Positions 7,582 through 15,022 of a DNA stretch of 64,000 nt are shown piece after piece. The number at the start of each line of letters is the position of its first letter. Within the stretch, counting starts at the first letter, position 1. Source of the stretch: Vibrio coralliilyticus ATCC BAA-450 (lineage in GTDB: Bacteria > Pseudomonadota > Gammaproteobacteria > Enterobacterales > Vibrionaceae); contig NZ_ACZN01000016.1 in NCBI RefSeq assembly GCF_000176135.1, positions 855,233-919,232 on the forward strand, in the 5' to 3' direction. A program made the translations under genes and the position numbers. The notes beneath the pieces were generated by a model. It was not told the DNA's origin, made no database searches, and saw nothing but the letters and a program-made list of their open reading frames with translations.

Positions 7582-8817
7582 TTATTCGGCTTTTTGTATG
7601 TATGCGTTGTTAGCGAATGTTTTGGCTTTTTCGCTGATACTGTTCCAGTTTTGCTCTGCAACTGCGGTGTTTGCCATCGCTCCCGCTGCGGCAAGAACAG
7701 CATTAGATTGTAGAATTTCAGTATTTGACTCAGCAGCTTCAAGTGCAACGATCAGTGAGTCGAAGTCGGTATTCATCTTCTGCCAGTGCAGCTTTAGCTT
7801 GTTGACATAAGGGATCGCATTCTCGATTTTGCTTGAAATTATGTTGATGCTTTCCGTTGAACGAGAGTACGAGTTGTAGATCTTCTGAGTAGTAGACAGT
7901 TGAGCCTCAAGCACCTTTGCTTCGTCTTGAAGCTGATTACGAAGCTTTCTTGCTTTCTCTGCTTTGTCACCGTAAACACCCATGATAGGAACCGCCACCG
8001 CCGGGAACCAAGCATAAGTGACGGCTGTCGCAGCAACAGTCACATAGTGATCGTAATCTTTATTAAGTTGGTCGATGCGGTTGTTCAGGTCATTTACTCG
8101 CTGCTGCAGTGCACTGCCATCATCTTCCAGATAGCCGCTATGAGTGCTCTTCAACACATCCAGTTGTAACTTCTGCTCTTCAATCTTGGTAGCGAAAGTC
8201 AGCAAGTCTTCACTGGCTTTTTCTACCTTCTGTTGATTATTCACTGAGAAGTTCTTCAGCGCGCTTAAGTACGCGATAGAAAGCTGGCGTGCTTGCTCTA
8301 CAGCCTGAACATCTGCCGGCAGTGGCGAAATAGACTTGGTGAGGATGACAGTCAGTTGATCGCTCAATGGATCGATCATGTACTTTTGAATGTCATTGTA
8401 ATTGGATAGCGACAATGCCAAATCGACGATGTCAGGATAAAGGTCCTCTTTCCAGTAAAAGGCCTCTGCGTGGACTTTGCCGTATTGTTCCATCAACGCT
8501 TTAAAGTTTGAGAACGGGACATCATCAGCGATATCGAACGCTGATTTCATGCTCGCTTCTGTGATCGGTAAAGAGAGAGCGCCTTCGACGTATGTTTGAA
8601 TCTGGAACCATTCTTTCTGATTAAGAACAAACTCGTCTGTATCCAAGTCAATAAACGCACCGTTTTCACCCATAATGGTGTCGTAACTGATCTGGCCGAT
8701 TTGCTGCTCAGCAGAGTTTGGAGTCAGTGCCTGATTTGACGTAGAAGCCTGTACACCAGCGGCGATTAAGCTTAAACAAAGTGTTGATAGCAGAAGTGGC
8801 TTTTTTATGTGTTTCAT
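7582..8817 (-). CDS. Alpha-xenorhabdolysin (XaxA/YaxA)-like pore-forming toxin subunit
   Basis: A 411-residue exported protein whose length and layout match subunit A of the binary alpha-pore-forming toxins XaxAB/YaxAB. A signal peptide covers residues 1-24 (cleavage near GVQA-ST). Residues 60-125 carry a family-like N-terminal pattern: a helix-starting FVLNQKEWFQIQTYVEGALSLP followed by FSNFKALMEQYGKVH. Long helices then run to 255, a single hydrophobic hairpin-like segment spans about 258-282 (VAATAVTYAWFPAVAVPIMG), and long helices follow to the end. That one hydrophobic stretch between long helices is what inserts into membranes in ClyA/Hbl/XaxA-type toxins. Known XaxA and YaxA lack a classical signal peptide, so Sec export is a difference. 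AAGG lies seven bases before the ATG. The neighbour downstream is not a normal XaxB. The alternative is a non-toxic exported coiled-coil protein. Confidence 0.6.
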   Translation of the reverse strand: MKHIKKPLLLSTLCLSLIAAGVQASTSNQALTPNSAEQQIGQISYDTIMGENGAFIDLDTDEFVLNQKEWFQIQTYVEGALSLPITEASMKSAFDIADDVPFSNFKALMEQYGKVHAEAFYWKEDLYPDIVDLALSLSNYNDIQKYMIDPLSDQLTVILTKSISPLPADVQAVEQARQLSIAYLSALKNFSVNNQQKVEKASEDLLTFATKIEEQKLQLDVLKSTHSGYLEDDGSALQQRVNDLNNRIDQLNKDYDHYVTVAATAVTYAWFPAVAVPIMGVYGDKAEKARKLRNQLQDEAKVLEAQLSTTQKIYNSYSRSTESINIISSKIENAIPYVNKLKLHWQKMNTDFDSLIVALEAAESNTEILQSNAVLAAAGAMANTAVAEQNWNSISEKAKTFANNAYIQKAE

Positions 8818-9519
8818 TCTAATACCTTATTCTTATTTGTACTCGACCCTGCCATTTAAAGCATTTTATATAGCAAAAAGAGTTGAGTTTTATATTTCTA
8901 GCAAGCTGTGTTGTTTTAATATGGTTTTTTATAAGTTTGTTTTTTATTACCTCCGTCAAGCATTTTGGCTAAATCTATAGCAATGATATCGATTAGAATG
9001 CGTTATTGATCACATAAAATATAATTTTCTGATCAATGTTTGTTCGCACTATTTTTAGTAATATTTAAATTAGTAAAAGTTAAATAAATGGCAGGCCAGA
9101 TAAATAAAGGTCTCAATAGTTATTAACTCATAAAAACAAAAGCTTAAGTGATAGATTTGTTATTCTAAATTTTTTAATAATTTATTTTACAAACGCATGT
9201 TTTAAATAACTGTATATCTGTAAAATATTTGTGGTTAATTGTTTGGTGATTTATTTAAATAAATCATTGTTGGAACAAATTGCCCAAATAAATCTCCAAT
9301 AATTAGATAAAAGAGTTAATAGTTAATTTTCGGAAGAGAGGAGAATAATTTAACAACGTTAGCCTGTGTACGTTCGTACTCAAATTCCGAAAGTAGTGCG
9401 CATGTTTAGTTGATGAAGATACCGATGAAGCGAACCACTATGGTATTGCGATGCACAGAGTTGGTGCGACTGAGAAGTGGTTGAAATGGTAACTTATTGA
9501 ATTATTTAAAATCCTAGTA
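8818..9519. other. AT-rich intergenic region
   Basis: About 700 bases, strikingly AT-rich up to about 9340, separate the toxin-like operon (leftward) from the nitrate island (rightward). It must hold the promoter of the toxin-like operon; AT-rich DNA of this sort is typical of H-NS-silenced loci. At about 9400-9492 there is a short plus-strand frame ending in TAA that reads LVDEDTDEANHYGIAMHRVG and so on, and looks like the last ~28 codons of a lost gene. I see no complete gene. Confidence 0.5.
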
Positions 9520-9535
9520 TGGCACTGGTTTTGCT
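9520..9535 (+). promoter_or_regulatory. sigma54-type promoter of nasA
   Basis: TGGCAC-N5-TTGCT matches the -24/-12 consensus (GG at 9521-9522, GC at 9533-9534). Transcription would start near 9545-9547, giving a leader of about 100 nt that contains the 9591-9625 terminator. sigma54/NtrC control fits a nitrogen-assimilation operon. Confidence 0.8.
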
Positions 9536-9590
9536 CGTGTTCAAAGTCGCGAGTTAGAAAAGAATGTACAACAACGTCACGGGCAATGGA

Positions 9591-9625
9591 GCCTCCTTCA
9601 CTAAAGCAGTGGAGGAGGCTTTTTT
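9591..9625 (+). terminator. nasA leader terminator, probable target of ANTAR antitermination
   Basis: A 12-bp stem (one G-U pair), 9591-9602 with 9608-9619, has loop AAAGC and is followed by six T. It lies between the sigma54 promoter and nasA, just before the AAGGAG ribosome site, so it must be read through for expression. In Klebsiella and Azotobacter/Pseudomonas, NasR or NasT (ANTAR proteins) relieve such leaders; an ANTAR gene is present at 14180. I could not draw a convincing pair of hexaloop hairpins upstream in this leader, although GAATGTACAAC resembles GAATGCAAC in the nrtA leader. Confidence 0.8.
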
Positions 9626-9642
9626 ATTTCAAGGAGTGAGTG

Positions 9643-12240
9643 ATGACAACGGAATGTATAAAGACAGCCTGTCCATATTGCGGAGTTGGCTGTGGGGTGA
9701 AAGTCGATAAAGGGAAGATTGTAGGTGACGATGCGCATCCTGCGAACAAAGGGGCGCTTTGTGTGAAAGGTTCAGCGTTAGCTGAGAGCCTCAATATGCC
9801 GTCTCGTTTGCTTTACCCTAAGTTCAATGGCAAAGAAATCAGTTGGGATGAAGCGACAGATGTGATTGCAGAAGCCATGAACAACTCAATACAAACGGAG
9901 GGTCCTGATTCTGTAGCGATGTATGTATCGGGCCAGCTTCTGACTGAAGATTATTATGTCGCAAACAAGCTGATGAAAGGCTTCGTTGGCAGTGCAAACA
10001 TTGATACCAATTCACGGCTTTGCATGTCTTCCGCGGTAGTGGCACATAATCGTGCGTTTGGGGAAGATGTGGTGCCGGTCAACTATAGCGACCTAGATAA
10101 AGCTGAGCTCATTGTTATATGCGGCGCGAATACCGCATGGACGCACCCAGTTATCTTTAGACGTATCCAACAAGCAAGAGAAAAGAACCCAAAGCTGAAA
10201 CTCGTGGTGATTGATCCTCGAAAAACGGTAACGGCTCAACAAGCGGATCTTCATCTTTCTATCCCCAACGATGCTGATATCGCGCTTTTCGACGGACTTA
10301 TAAGGCATTGTATTGACACTGGTTGCTTGGATACTGAATTTATTGAGCGGAACACTTCAGGCTTCAACCAGTTAGCGGAAAAGCTGAAAAACTCCAAATT
10401 CACTCTCGCTCAACTGAGCGATACGCTCGGTATTGATAAACAATCACTGCTGACATTTTATCGCTGGTTCAGCGAAACGCGTAAAGTAGTTACGGTGTTT
10501 TGTCAGGGTGTAAACCAGTCACAAACTGGTTCAGACAAAGGTAATGCGATCATTAATGCGCATTTAGCCACTGGCTCTATTGGTATGGAAGGCGCAGGAC
10601 CGTTTTCGATTACTGGCCAGCCCAATGCCATGGGTGGGCGTGAAGTTGGCGGGCTGGCCAATCAGCTGGCGATTCATCGCGGCTTCGACCAAGAATCGAT
10701 TGACGTTATCAAAGCGTTTTGGCGCTCACCTGATATTGCGACCAAACCGGGATTGAAAGCAGTAGAGATGTTTGAAGCAGTTGAACGTGGTGATATCAAG
10801 GTTATCTGGATCATGGCGACGAATCCCGTGGTATCCATGCCGGATCATGACTACGTCCGTCGAGCATTGGAACGCTGCCCAACGGTCATTGTTTCTGACA
10901 TCACGCCTGATTCGGATGTTGCGAAATACGCCAATCTCCTTTTGCCGGCCGCTGGCTGGGGAGAAAAGCAGGGCATGGTCACCAATTCAGAAAGACGCAT
11001 AACTCGGCAACGTCGATTTATTCAACCACCTGGGTGTGCTAAGCCAGACTGGCAAGCGATTTGTGAAGTGGGCAAGAAGCTTTGTGAGCGAATGGAAATA
11101 GCAAACGGATTTGGTTTCTCCAATGAGGTGGAAGTATTTAGAGAGTTCTCCGCCATGACAGGATTAAATCAAGACTCATCGCTGATGCTTGATCTCTCTG
11201 AACATGCAGATATCTCCGAACAAGAATATGACGACTGGCGGCCGCAACAGTGGGGTAAAGACCAGCCATTTTCAGATGGAAAATTTAGCTTTCCTGATGG
11301 CAAGGCAAAATTTGTTGTCAGTGACCAGCTGCCAGAAGCTCAAGATCCGCACTGGTGGCTCAATACAGGTAGGCAGCGAGACCAGTGGCATACAATGACA
11401 CGAACAGGGCACATTGCTCATCTGGCTGCCAGCGAATTGGAGCCTACAGTTTATATGAGCCAATTATCCGCCGATCTATTAGGTGCTAAAAAGGGTGAGT
11501 TGGTTAGGGTCGTGAACGGTGACAACAGCATACTGGCTAAAGCCACGATTGAAGACACCCTGCCGATAAAACAGCTGTATATGTCGATGCATTGGGCTGG
11601 AGATTATGCTGGAAATAGTCAAGTTAATGCGGTGGTAAGCCGCTTAGTCGACCCTCATTCTGGGCAGCCAGCTTTTAAGTCCAGTCGTGTTGAAGTATTG
11701 CCAGAGAAGATTGCTAGCTACGGTTTGTACATTGGTGCTCAGTTCTCTAAAGAGTCTTTTGCTTACTGTGCATTTCAGGCGGAAAAGCAGTCTGGCATTT
11801 GGCGATTTGCTAATACAAAACGCGTATCCAAGTCTTATGGTCAGAAATCTAACCAACAGAGGATCATGCTTGATCTGCCAGTAGGCTGGCTGGCTTTTGA
11901 TTATGAAGAGACCTCAAGTTGCCGTATTGTCACTTCTATCCTTGTTGTCTCCCCTAAGCCTGTTGAAATTGACTACACCAAACTGATTGATTTGATGGGT
12001 AAACCACTGTCATTTGCTGAGCTAATTGCGGTTGCTTCGAGTGAGAAGTCCAGCCAACTGGTATGTAGCTGTTTTCGAGTTAGCGACAAACAGATTACTT
12101 CTGCTTTGGAGAGCGGTCGTTGTCACAATGTTTCCCAATTACAAAATCAGCTCAAATGCGGCACTAATTGCGGCTCGTGTATTCCTCAGGTTGAAGCGTT
12201 AGTGAATAAGCATAGTGCTAAGACAGCAGTGATGAAATAA
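9643..12240 (+). CDS. nasA: Assimilatory nitrate reductase catalytic subunit
   Basis: An 865-residue cytoplasmic molybdenum enzyme that reduces nitrate to nitrite for assimilation. The N-terminus binds a [4Fe-4S] cluster (CPYCGVGC near residues 10-17 and a later Cys in GALCVKG). Mo-bis-MGD domains follow, with the Mo-ligand Cys in NSRLCMSS (near residue 128). The C-terminus carries a BFD-like [2Fe-2S] domain (CSCFRVSDKQ and CGTNCGSC, last ~55 residues), as in NasA/NasC of other bacteria. A GTG three bases upstream (9640) could initiate, but spacing from AAGGAG (9631-9636) favours the ATG at 9643. It is the first gene of a nasA-cobA-ybiB-like operon behind a sigma54 promoter and leader terminator. 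Confidence 0.95.
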   Translation: MTTECIKTACPYCGVGCGVKVDKGKIVGDDAHPANKGALCVKGSALAESLNMPSRLLYPKFNGKEISWDEATDVIAEAMNNSIQTEGPDSVAMYVSGQLLTEDYYVANKLMKGFVGSANIDTNSRLCMSSAVVAHNRAFGEDVVPVNYSDLDKAELIVICGANTAWTHPVIFRRIQQAREKNPKLKLVVIDPRKTVTAQQADLHLSIPNDADIALFDGLIRHCIDTGCLDTEFIERNTSGFNQLAEKLKNSKFTLAQLSDTLGIDKQSLLTFYRWFSETRKVVTVFCQGVNQSQTGSDKGNAIINAHLATGSIGMEGAGPFSITGQPNAMGGREVGGLANQLAIHRGFDQESIDVIKAFWRSPDIATKPGLKAVEMFEAVERGDIKVIWIMATNPVVSMPDHDYVRRALERCPTVIVSDITPDSDVAKYANLLLPAAGWGEKQGMVTNSERRITRQRRFIQPPGCAKPDWQAICEVGKKLCERMEIANGFGFSNEVEVFREFSAMTGLNQDSSLMLDLSEHADISEQEYDDWRPQQWGKDQPFSDGKFSFPDGKAKFVVSDQLPEAQDPHWWLNTGRQRDQWHTMTRTGHIAHLAASELEPTVYMSQLSADLLGAKKGELVRVVNGDNSILAKATIEDTLPIKQLYMSMHWAGDYAGNSQVNAVVSRLVDPHSGQPAFKSSRVEVLPEKIASYGLYIGAQFSKESFAYCAFQAEKQSGIWRFANTKRVSKSYGQKSNQQRIMLDLPVGWLAFDYEETSSCRIVTSILVVSPKPVEIDYTKLIDLMGKPLSFAELIAVASSEKSSQLVCSCFRVSDKQITSALESGRCHNVSQLQNQLKCGTNCGSCIPQVEALVNKHSAKTAVMK

Positions 12241-12251
12241 AGGGGCATAAG

Positions 12252-13133
12252 ATGAAATACGATATCAATCTAAGGGAAGGTTCATATTCAGATTTGAATG
12301 GTGCAAGCTTCAGCGAACACCGTCAACTGTATAACGATTCTTGTAAGCTACACAAACTTGACCGCTATCGAACAAAAGGAAAAGTCTATCTAGTTGGCGC
12401 TGGCCCAAATGACCCTGACTTACTGACCGTCAAAGCGTTAAAACTAATTAAGCAGGCTGATGTGGTGGTTTACGACCGCTTAGTCAATCGAGAGATCTTA
12501 GATCTAGCAGAAAAGGCCGAGAAACTGATCTATGTAGGTAAACGCTGTGGTCAGCCTAGTTTAAAACAGGAAGAAATCAGTCAGATTTTGGTGGATTTAG
12601 CAGAGTCTGGTTACATGATCGTGAGGCTTAAAGGAGGCGATCCTTTTATTTTTGGTCGTGGTGGTGAAGAAGGGCTACTGCTGGCGCAAAACAACATTGA
12701 TTATGAAGTAGTACCTGGCATCACCGCCGCAATTGGTTGTGCAGCGGCGTCCTACATACCATTGACGCACAGAGCGTTGGCCCGAAGCGTGACGTTTGTG
12801 ACGGGGCAAGTCGTATCAGGCGCGCTACCTGCTTGGGCTCAACTCGTATCGTCTGGGCAAACGTTGGTGTTTTATATGGGATTGGAAAAGGCCAGTGAGA
12901 TACAAGATGGATTGCTCTGTCACGGTATGAGAGATGACTTTCCTTTAGCGGTAGTAACACACGGGTGTAGCTCTCAGCAGAAAGTCCATGTATCAAGCTT
13001 AAGCCGCCTAGCAAGTCTGTCAGAAGCGCTGAAAGGTGTGAGTCCGGCATTGATTATCTTGGGGGAAGTCGTCACACTTCGTGAACAACTTAACGCGACC
13101 GTAGAGTCGGTGATTTCTCAAGAGGTAACATGA
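12252..13133 (+). CDS. cobA: Uroporphyrinogen-III C-methyltransferase
   Basis: An SAM-dependent enzyme that methylates uroporphyrinogen III at C2 and C7 to precorrin-2, the first step toward siroheme, which nitrite reductase NirB needs. The SUMT domain starts near residue 42 (GKVYLVGAGPNDPDLLT) and holds the conserved VVYDRLVN, LKGGDPFIFGRGGEE and VPGITAA blocks. The usual GAGPGDP is GAGPNDP here. There is an N-terminal extension of about 40 residues not seen in most CobA proteins. No CysG dehydrogenase/ferrochelatase half is attached, so precorrin-2 must be finished elsewhere in the genome. It lies 11 bases after nasA and overlaps the next gene by four (ATGA). Confidence 0.93.
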   Translation: MKYDINLREGSYSDLNGASFSEHRQLYNDSCKLHKLDRYRTKGKVYLVGAGPNDPDLLTVKALKLIKQADVVVYDRLVNREILDLAEKAEKLIYVGKRCGQPSLKQEEISQILVDLAESGYMIVRLKGGDPFIFGRGGEEGLLLAQNNIDYEVVPGITAAIGCAAASYIPLTHRALARSVTFVTGQVVSGALPAWAQLVSSGQTLVFYMGLEKASEIQDGLLCHGMRDDFPLAVVTHGCSSQQKVHVSSLSRLASLSEALKGVSPALIILGEVVTLREQLNATVESVISQEVT

Positions 13134-14086
13134 GCATAATTCAGGAATGTATTCGAACGGTGGGTCGAGGTGAACGAGGCCGTAAGCCACTGACGTTTGA
13201 TCAAGCTTTTCACGTCATGGATGATTACCTTGATGGACGATGCGACGATGATCAGATGGCTATGCTGCTGATGCTGATTCGAGTGCAAAATGAAACTCGT
13301 CAGGAAATTGCTGGCTTCGTAAAAGCATTTCAATCTCGCGTGCCTAACATTGGCGCCGATATTGATTGGCCATGTTACGCAGGTAAAAGAAAAGCCGCGG
13401 GTAAACCATGGCATCTGTTGGCAGCGAAAATACTGGCTGATAGTGGCAGAAAAGTGCTCTTGCACGGATATCATGATAGGCCCGCTGGGCGAGAGCATGC
13501 AGAAGATTACCTGAGTGTGCTGGATGTCAAAAAGGTTGAGTCCGCTGAGCACGCCAAGAATGTGCTCCAAGAAAGCAACATTGCATACTTACCACTCAAG
13601 TATTTCGCGCCTCAAGCTGAAACCATGATTGGTTGGAAAAATCGCTATGGTTTACGTACCCCGATTAACACCGTGGTGAGAGCGCTAAACCCAGGTGGTG
13701 CCAAGATTGGCATTCGTGGCAGCTTTCACCCCGGATTCCAGCAGTTGCATGCCGAGGTAGAGAGTGAAATCGGGCTGACTCGTCATGCGGTTGTGTCCTT
13801 CAAAGGCCAATCTGGGGAGTCCGAATATAACCCTAAGGTCAGTCAAACGGTTTGGATGAGTACGCCTTCCGGTGTGGAATCGCACTATTGGACGGAACAA
13901 ATGCTCACAGACATTCCATTGCCTGATGAGTGCCCGTTATGTACGCCAGAGGAAGAGCTGAATATGATGGCAAACACCGTTGTTACCACAATGGCTAGCA
14001 TTCTGTTTGCTGAAACGGGCGATAAAGACAAATCCTTTGAACAAGCGTATCAGCTATGGTCAAAACATTGTGAGTCTCGCTCATAA
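13130..14086 (+). CDS. YbiB/TrpD2-like glycosyltransferase-fold protein
   Basis: A 318-residue protein of the anthranilate phosphoribosyltransferase-like superfamily, closest in pattern to YbiB (TrpD2), whose E. coli member binds nucleic acids rather than making tryptophan. The N-terminal helical bundle (residues 1-75, LTFDQAFHVMDDYLDGRCDDDQ) is followed by the nucleoside-phosphorylase-like domain with GRKVLLHGYH, LRTPINTVVRALNPGGA and a His-rich GSFHPGFQQLH. The classical PRPP-binding GTGGD motif of TrpD is not present. It is translationally coupled to cobA through an ATGA overlap. Its link to nitrate assimilation is by position only. Confidence 0.8.
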   Translation: MSIIQECIRTVGRGERGRKPLTFDQAFHVMDDYLDGRCDDDQMAMLLMLIRVQNETRQEIAGFVKAFQSRVPNIGADIDWPCYAGKRKAAGKPWHLLAAKILADSGRKVLLHGYHDRPAGREHAEDYLSVLDVKKVESAEHAKNVLQESNIAYLPLKYFAPQAETMIGWKNRYGLRTPINTVVRALNPGGAKIGIRGSFHPGFQQLHAEVESEIGLTRHAVVSFKGQSGESEYNPKVSQTVWMSTPSGVESHYWTEQMLTDIPLPDECPLCTPEEELNMMANTVVTTMASILFAETGDKDKSFEQAYQLWSKHCESRS

Positions 14087-14125
14087 GCATTTTTTGAGTC
14101 CCTACCTAAGTTGACTTAATCACTC

Positions 14126-14141
14126 TGGCACATTCCTTGTT
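14126..14141 (+). promoter_or_regulatory. Imperfect sigma54-type promoter before nasT
   Basis: TGGCAC-N5-TTGTT fits the -24 element fully, but the -12 element has GT instead of GC. The same TGGCAC core occurs before nasA and nrtA. Confidence 0.5.
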
Positions 14142-14177
14142 ATGTCTCTTACAAGCAAAGAGATAAAACAAGGAATG
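14131..14177 (+). other. Stem-loop covering the nasT ribosome-binding site
   Basis: An 11-bp perfect inverted repeat (CATTCCTTGTT at 14131-14141 and AACAAGGAATG at 14167-14177) encloses an inner TCTCTT/AAGAGA hairpin. The right arm contains the AAGGA ribosome site of nasT. A transcript reading through from the upstream nasA operon would fold it and hide the site, whereas one started at the sigma54-like promoter would lack the left arm. Confidence 0.6.
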
Positions 14178-14179
14178 TT

Positions 14180-14761
14180 ATGCAAAAGAAAATCTCTAAA
14201 ACTCCCACCATTGTTTGCTGCGATTCGCTGGAAGAACAAGCAAGGCTGACCACCTTATTGGCTCAGGATTATGACGATGTCATTGGATGTCAGCTAAGCC
14301 AATTTGAAGCCTTGTTGCAACGTGAGCCGGGTGCCAATGTTGTCGCGGGTTGGAAACAGCCCAGTGCGGAACTTCGTTTAATCATTGATGTTTGTCGCGA
14401 GAAACAGCGGCCATTACTCGTCGTGATTAAGCAGTTTTTATCCAATGATATTAATCGTTTACCAGAGCGTATGGATTACGTTTTGTTACCTGCCGATTCT
14501 GATCTTAGCCTTAAACCTTGGCTCGAACATGCCGCTATTGCGAGGGCATCATTGCTGGCGATGGAGTCTGAAATTGAATCCTTAGCAGGGAAACTGGAAG
14601 AGCGAAAAATGATAGAAAAAGCCAAAGGGTTGCTGATGAAAATGCATAATGTGGATGAAGAGTCTGCCTATAAAGCGATGCGAAAATCTGCAATGCAGTC
14701 GAGCCAGACTTTGGCTCAAGTGGCGAAAAACATATTGATCACTTTAGAAACCTTGAAATAG
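14180..14761 (+). CDS. nasT: ANTAR-domain transcription antiterminator (NasT-like)
   Basis: A 193-residue RNA-binding regulator. The N-terminal ~120 residues form a receiver-like domain (TIVCCDSLEEQARLTTLL...); the usual phospho-acceptor pattern is degenerate, so it is probably not a normal response regulator. The last ~60 residues are an ANTAR three-helix domain (LEERKMIEKAKGLLMKMHNVDEE..., ending in AKNILITLETLK), the fold that binds tandem hexaloop RNA hairpins and prevents intrinsic termination. It lies between two operons (nasA and nrtABC-nirBD), both with leader terminators, its expected targets. In other bacteria NasT is held by the nitrate sensor NasS; no cytoplasmic NasS gene is visible in this window. 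The start has AAGGA six bases upstream. Confidence 0.88.
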   Translation: MQKKISKTPTIVCCDSLEEQARLTTLLAQDYDDVIGCQLSQFEALLQREPGANVVAGWKQPSAELRLIIDVCREKQRPLLVVIKQFLSNDINRLPERMDYVLLPADSDLSLKPWLEHAAIARASLLAMESEIESLAGKLEERKMIEKAKGLLMKMHNVDEESAYKAMRKSAMQSSQTLAQVAKNILITLETLK

Positions 14762-14888
14762 CGAACTACCTCTTTGGGGTTAGGCATAAATTTCCGTAAT
14801 GGTGCAGTATGCACAACTTAATAGCATCAATCATTTTGACTAAATGCTTCAGGTTTGTAAGGTTATGAAATAAAAAGAAAAATAGTAT

Positions 14889-14904
14889 TGGCACGTAACT
14901 TGGA
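14889..14904 (+). promoter_or_regulatory. sigma54-type promoter of nrtA
   Basis: TGGCAC-N5-TTGGA is one base off the -12 consensus. It is placed so that transcription would start near 14914 and include the 14943-15007 leader structures, the same arrangement as at nasA. Confidence 0.7.
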
Positions 14905-14942
14905 ATACATATTTTAGAAATTTGGTTCACACGCGATTCAAC

Positions 14943-14978
14943 GTTACCAACGGCGGTAATGAAGGAATGCAACGGCGC
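14943..14978 (+). promoter_or_regulatory. Candidate ANTAR-recognition hairpins in the nrtA leader
   Basis: A 6-bp stem, GTTACC/GGTAAT (outer pair G-U), closes the hexaloop AACGGC at 14949-14954. ANTAR targets have hexaloops with A at position 1 and G at position 4, and this loop fits. The same six bases AACGGC recur at 14971-14976, closed by only two G-C pairs and overlapping the first two bases of the terminator stem, which is where a second, mutually exclusive hairpin would be expected. The second hairpin is weak as drawn. Confidence 0.6.
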
Positions 14979-15007
14979 TACTGCTCGAAAGAGCAGTAGC
15001 GCTTTTT
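14975..15007 (+). terminator. nrtA leader terminator, probable ANTAR target
   Basis: A perfect 12-bp stem (GCGCTACTGCTC with GAGCAGTAGCGC) with a GAAA tetraloop and five T lies 16 bases before nrtA and downstream of the sigma54-type promoter. Confidence 0.85.
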
Positions 15008-15022
15008 ATTTGGAGAAAGCGA

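Noticed and set aside
9400..9492. Short plus-strand frame near the end of the AT-rich gap as a real small gene
   Set aside because: No start codon with a ribosome site and a stop just upstream; it can only be a remnant, and I cannot name its family.
9541..9590. A pair of ANTAR hexaloop hairpins in the nasA leader
   Set aside because: The only good upstream stem (CTCGTG/CGCGAG) has an 8-nt loop without the A1/G4 pattern, so I do not claim it.
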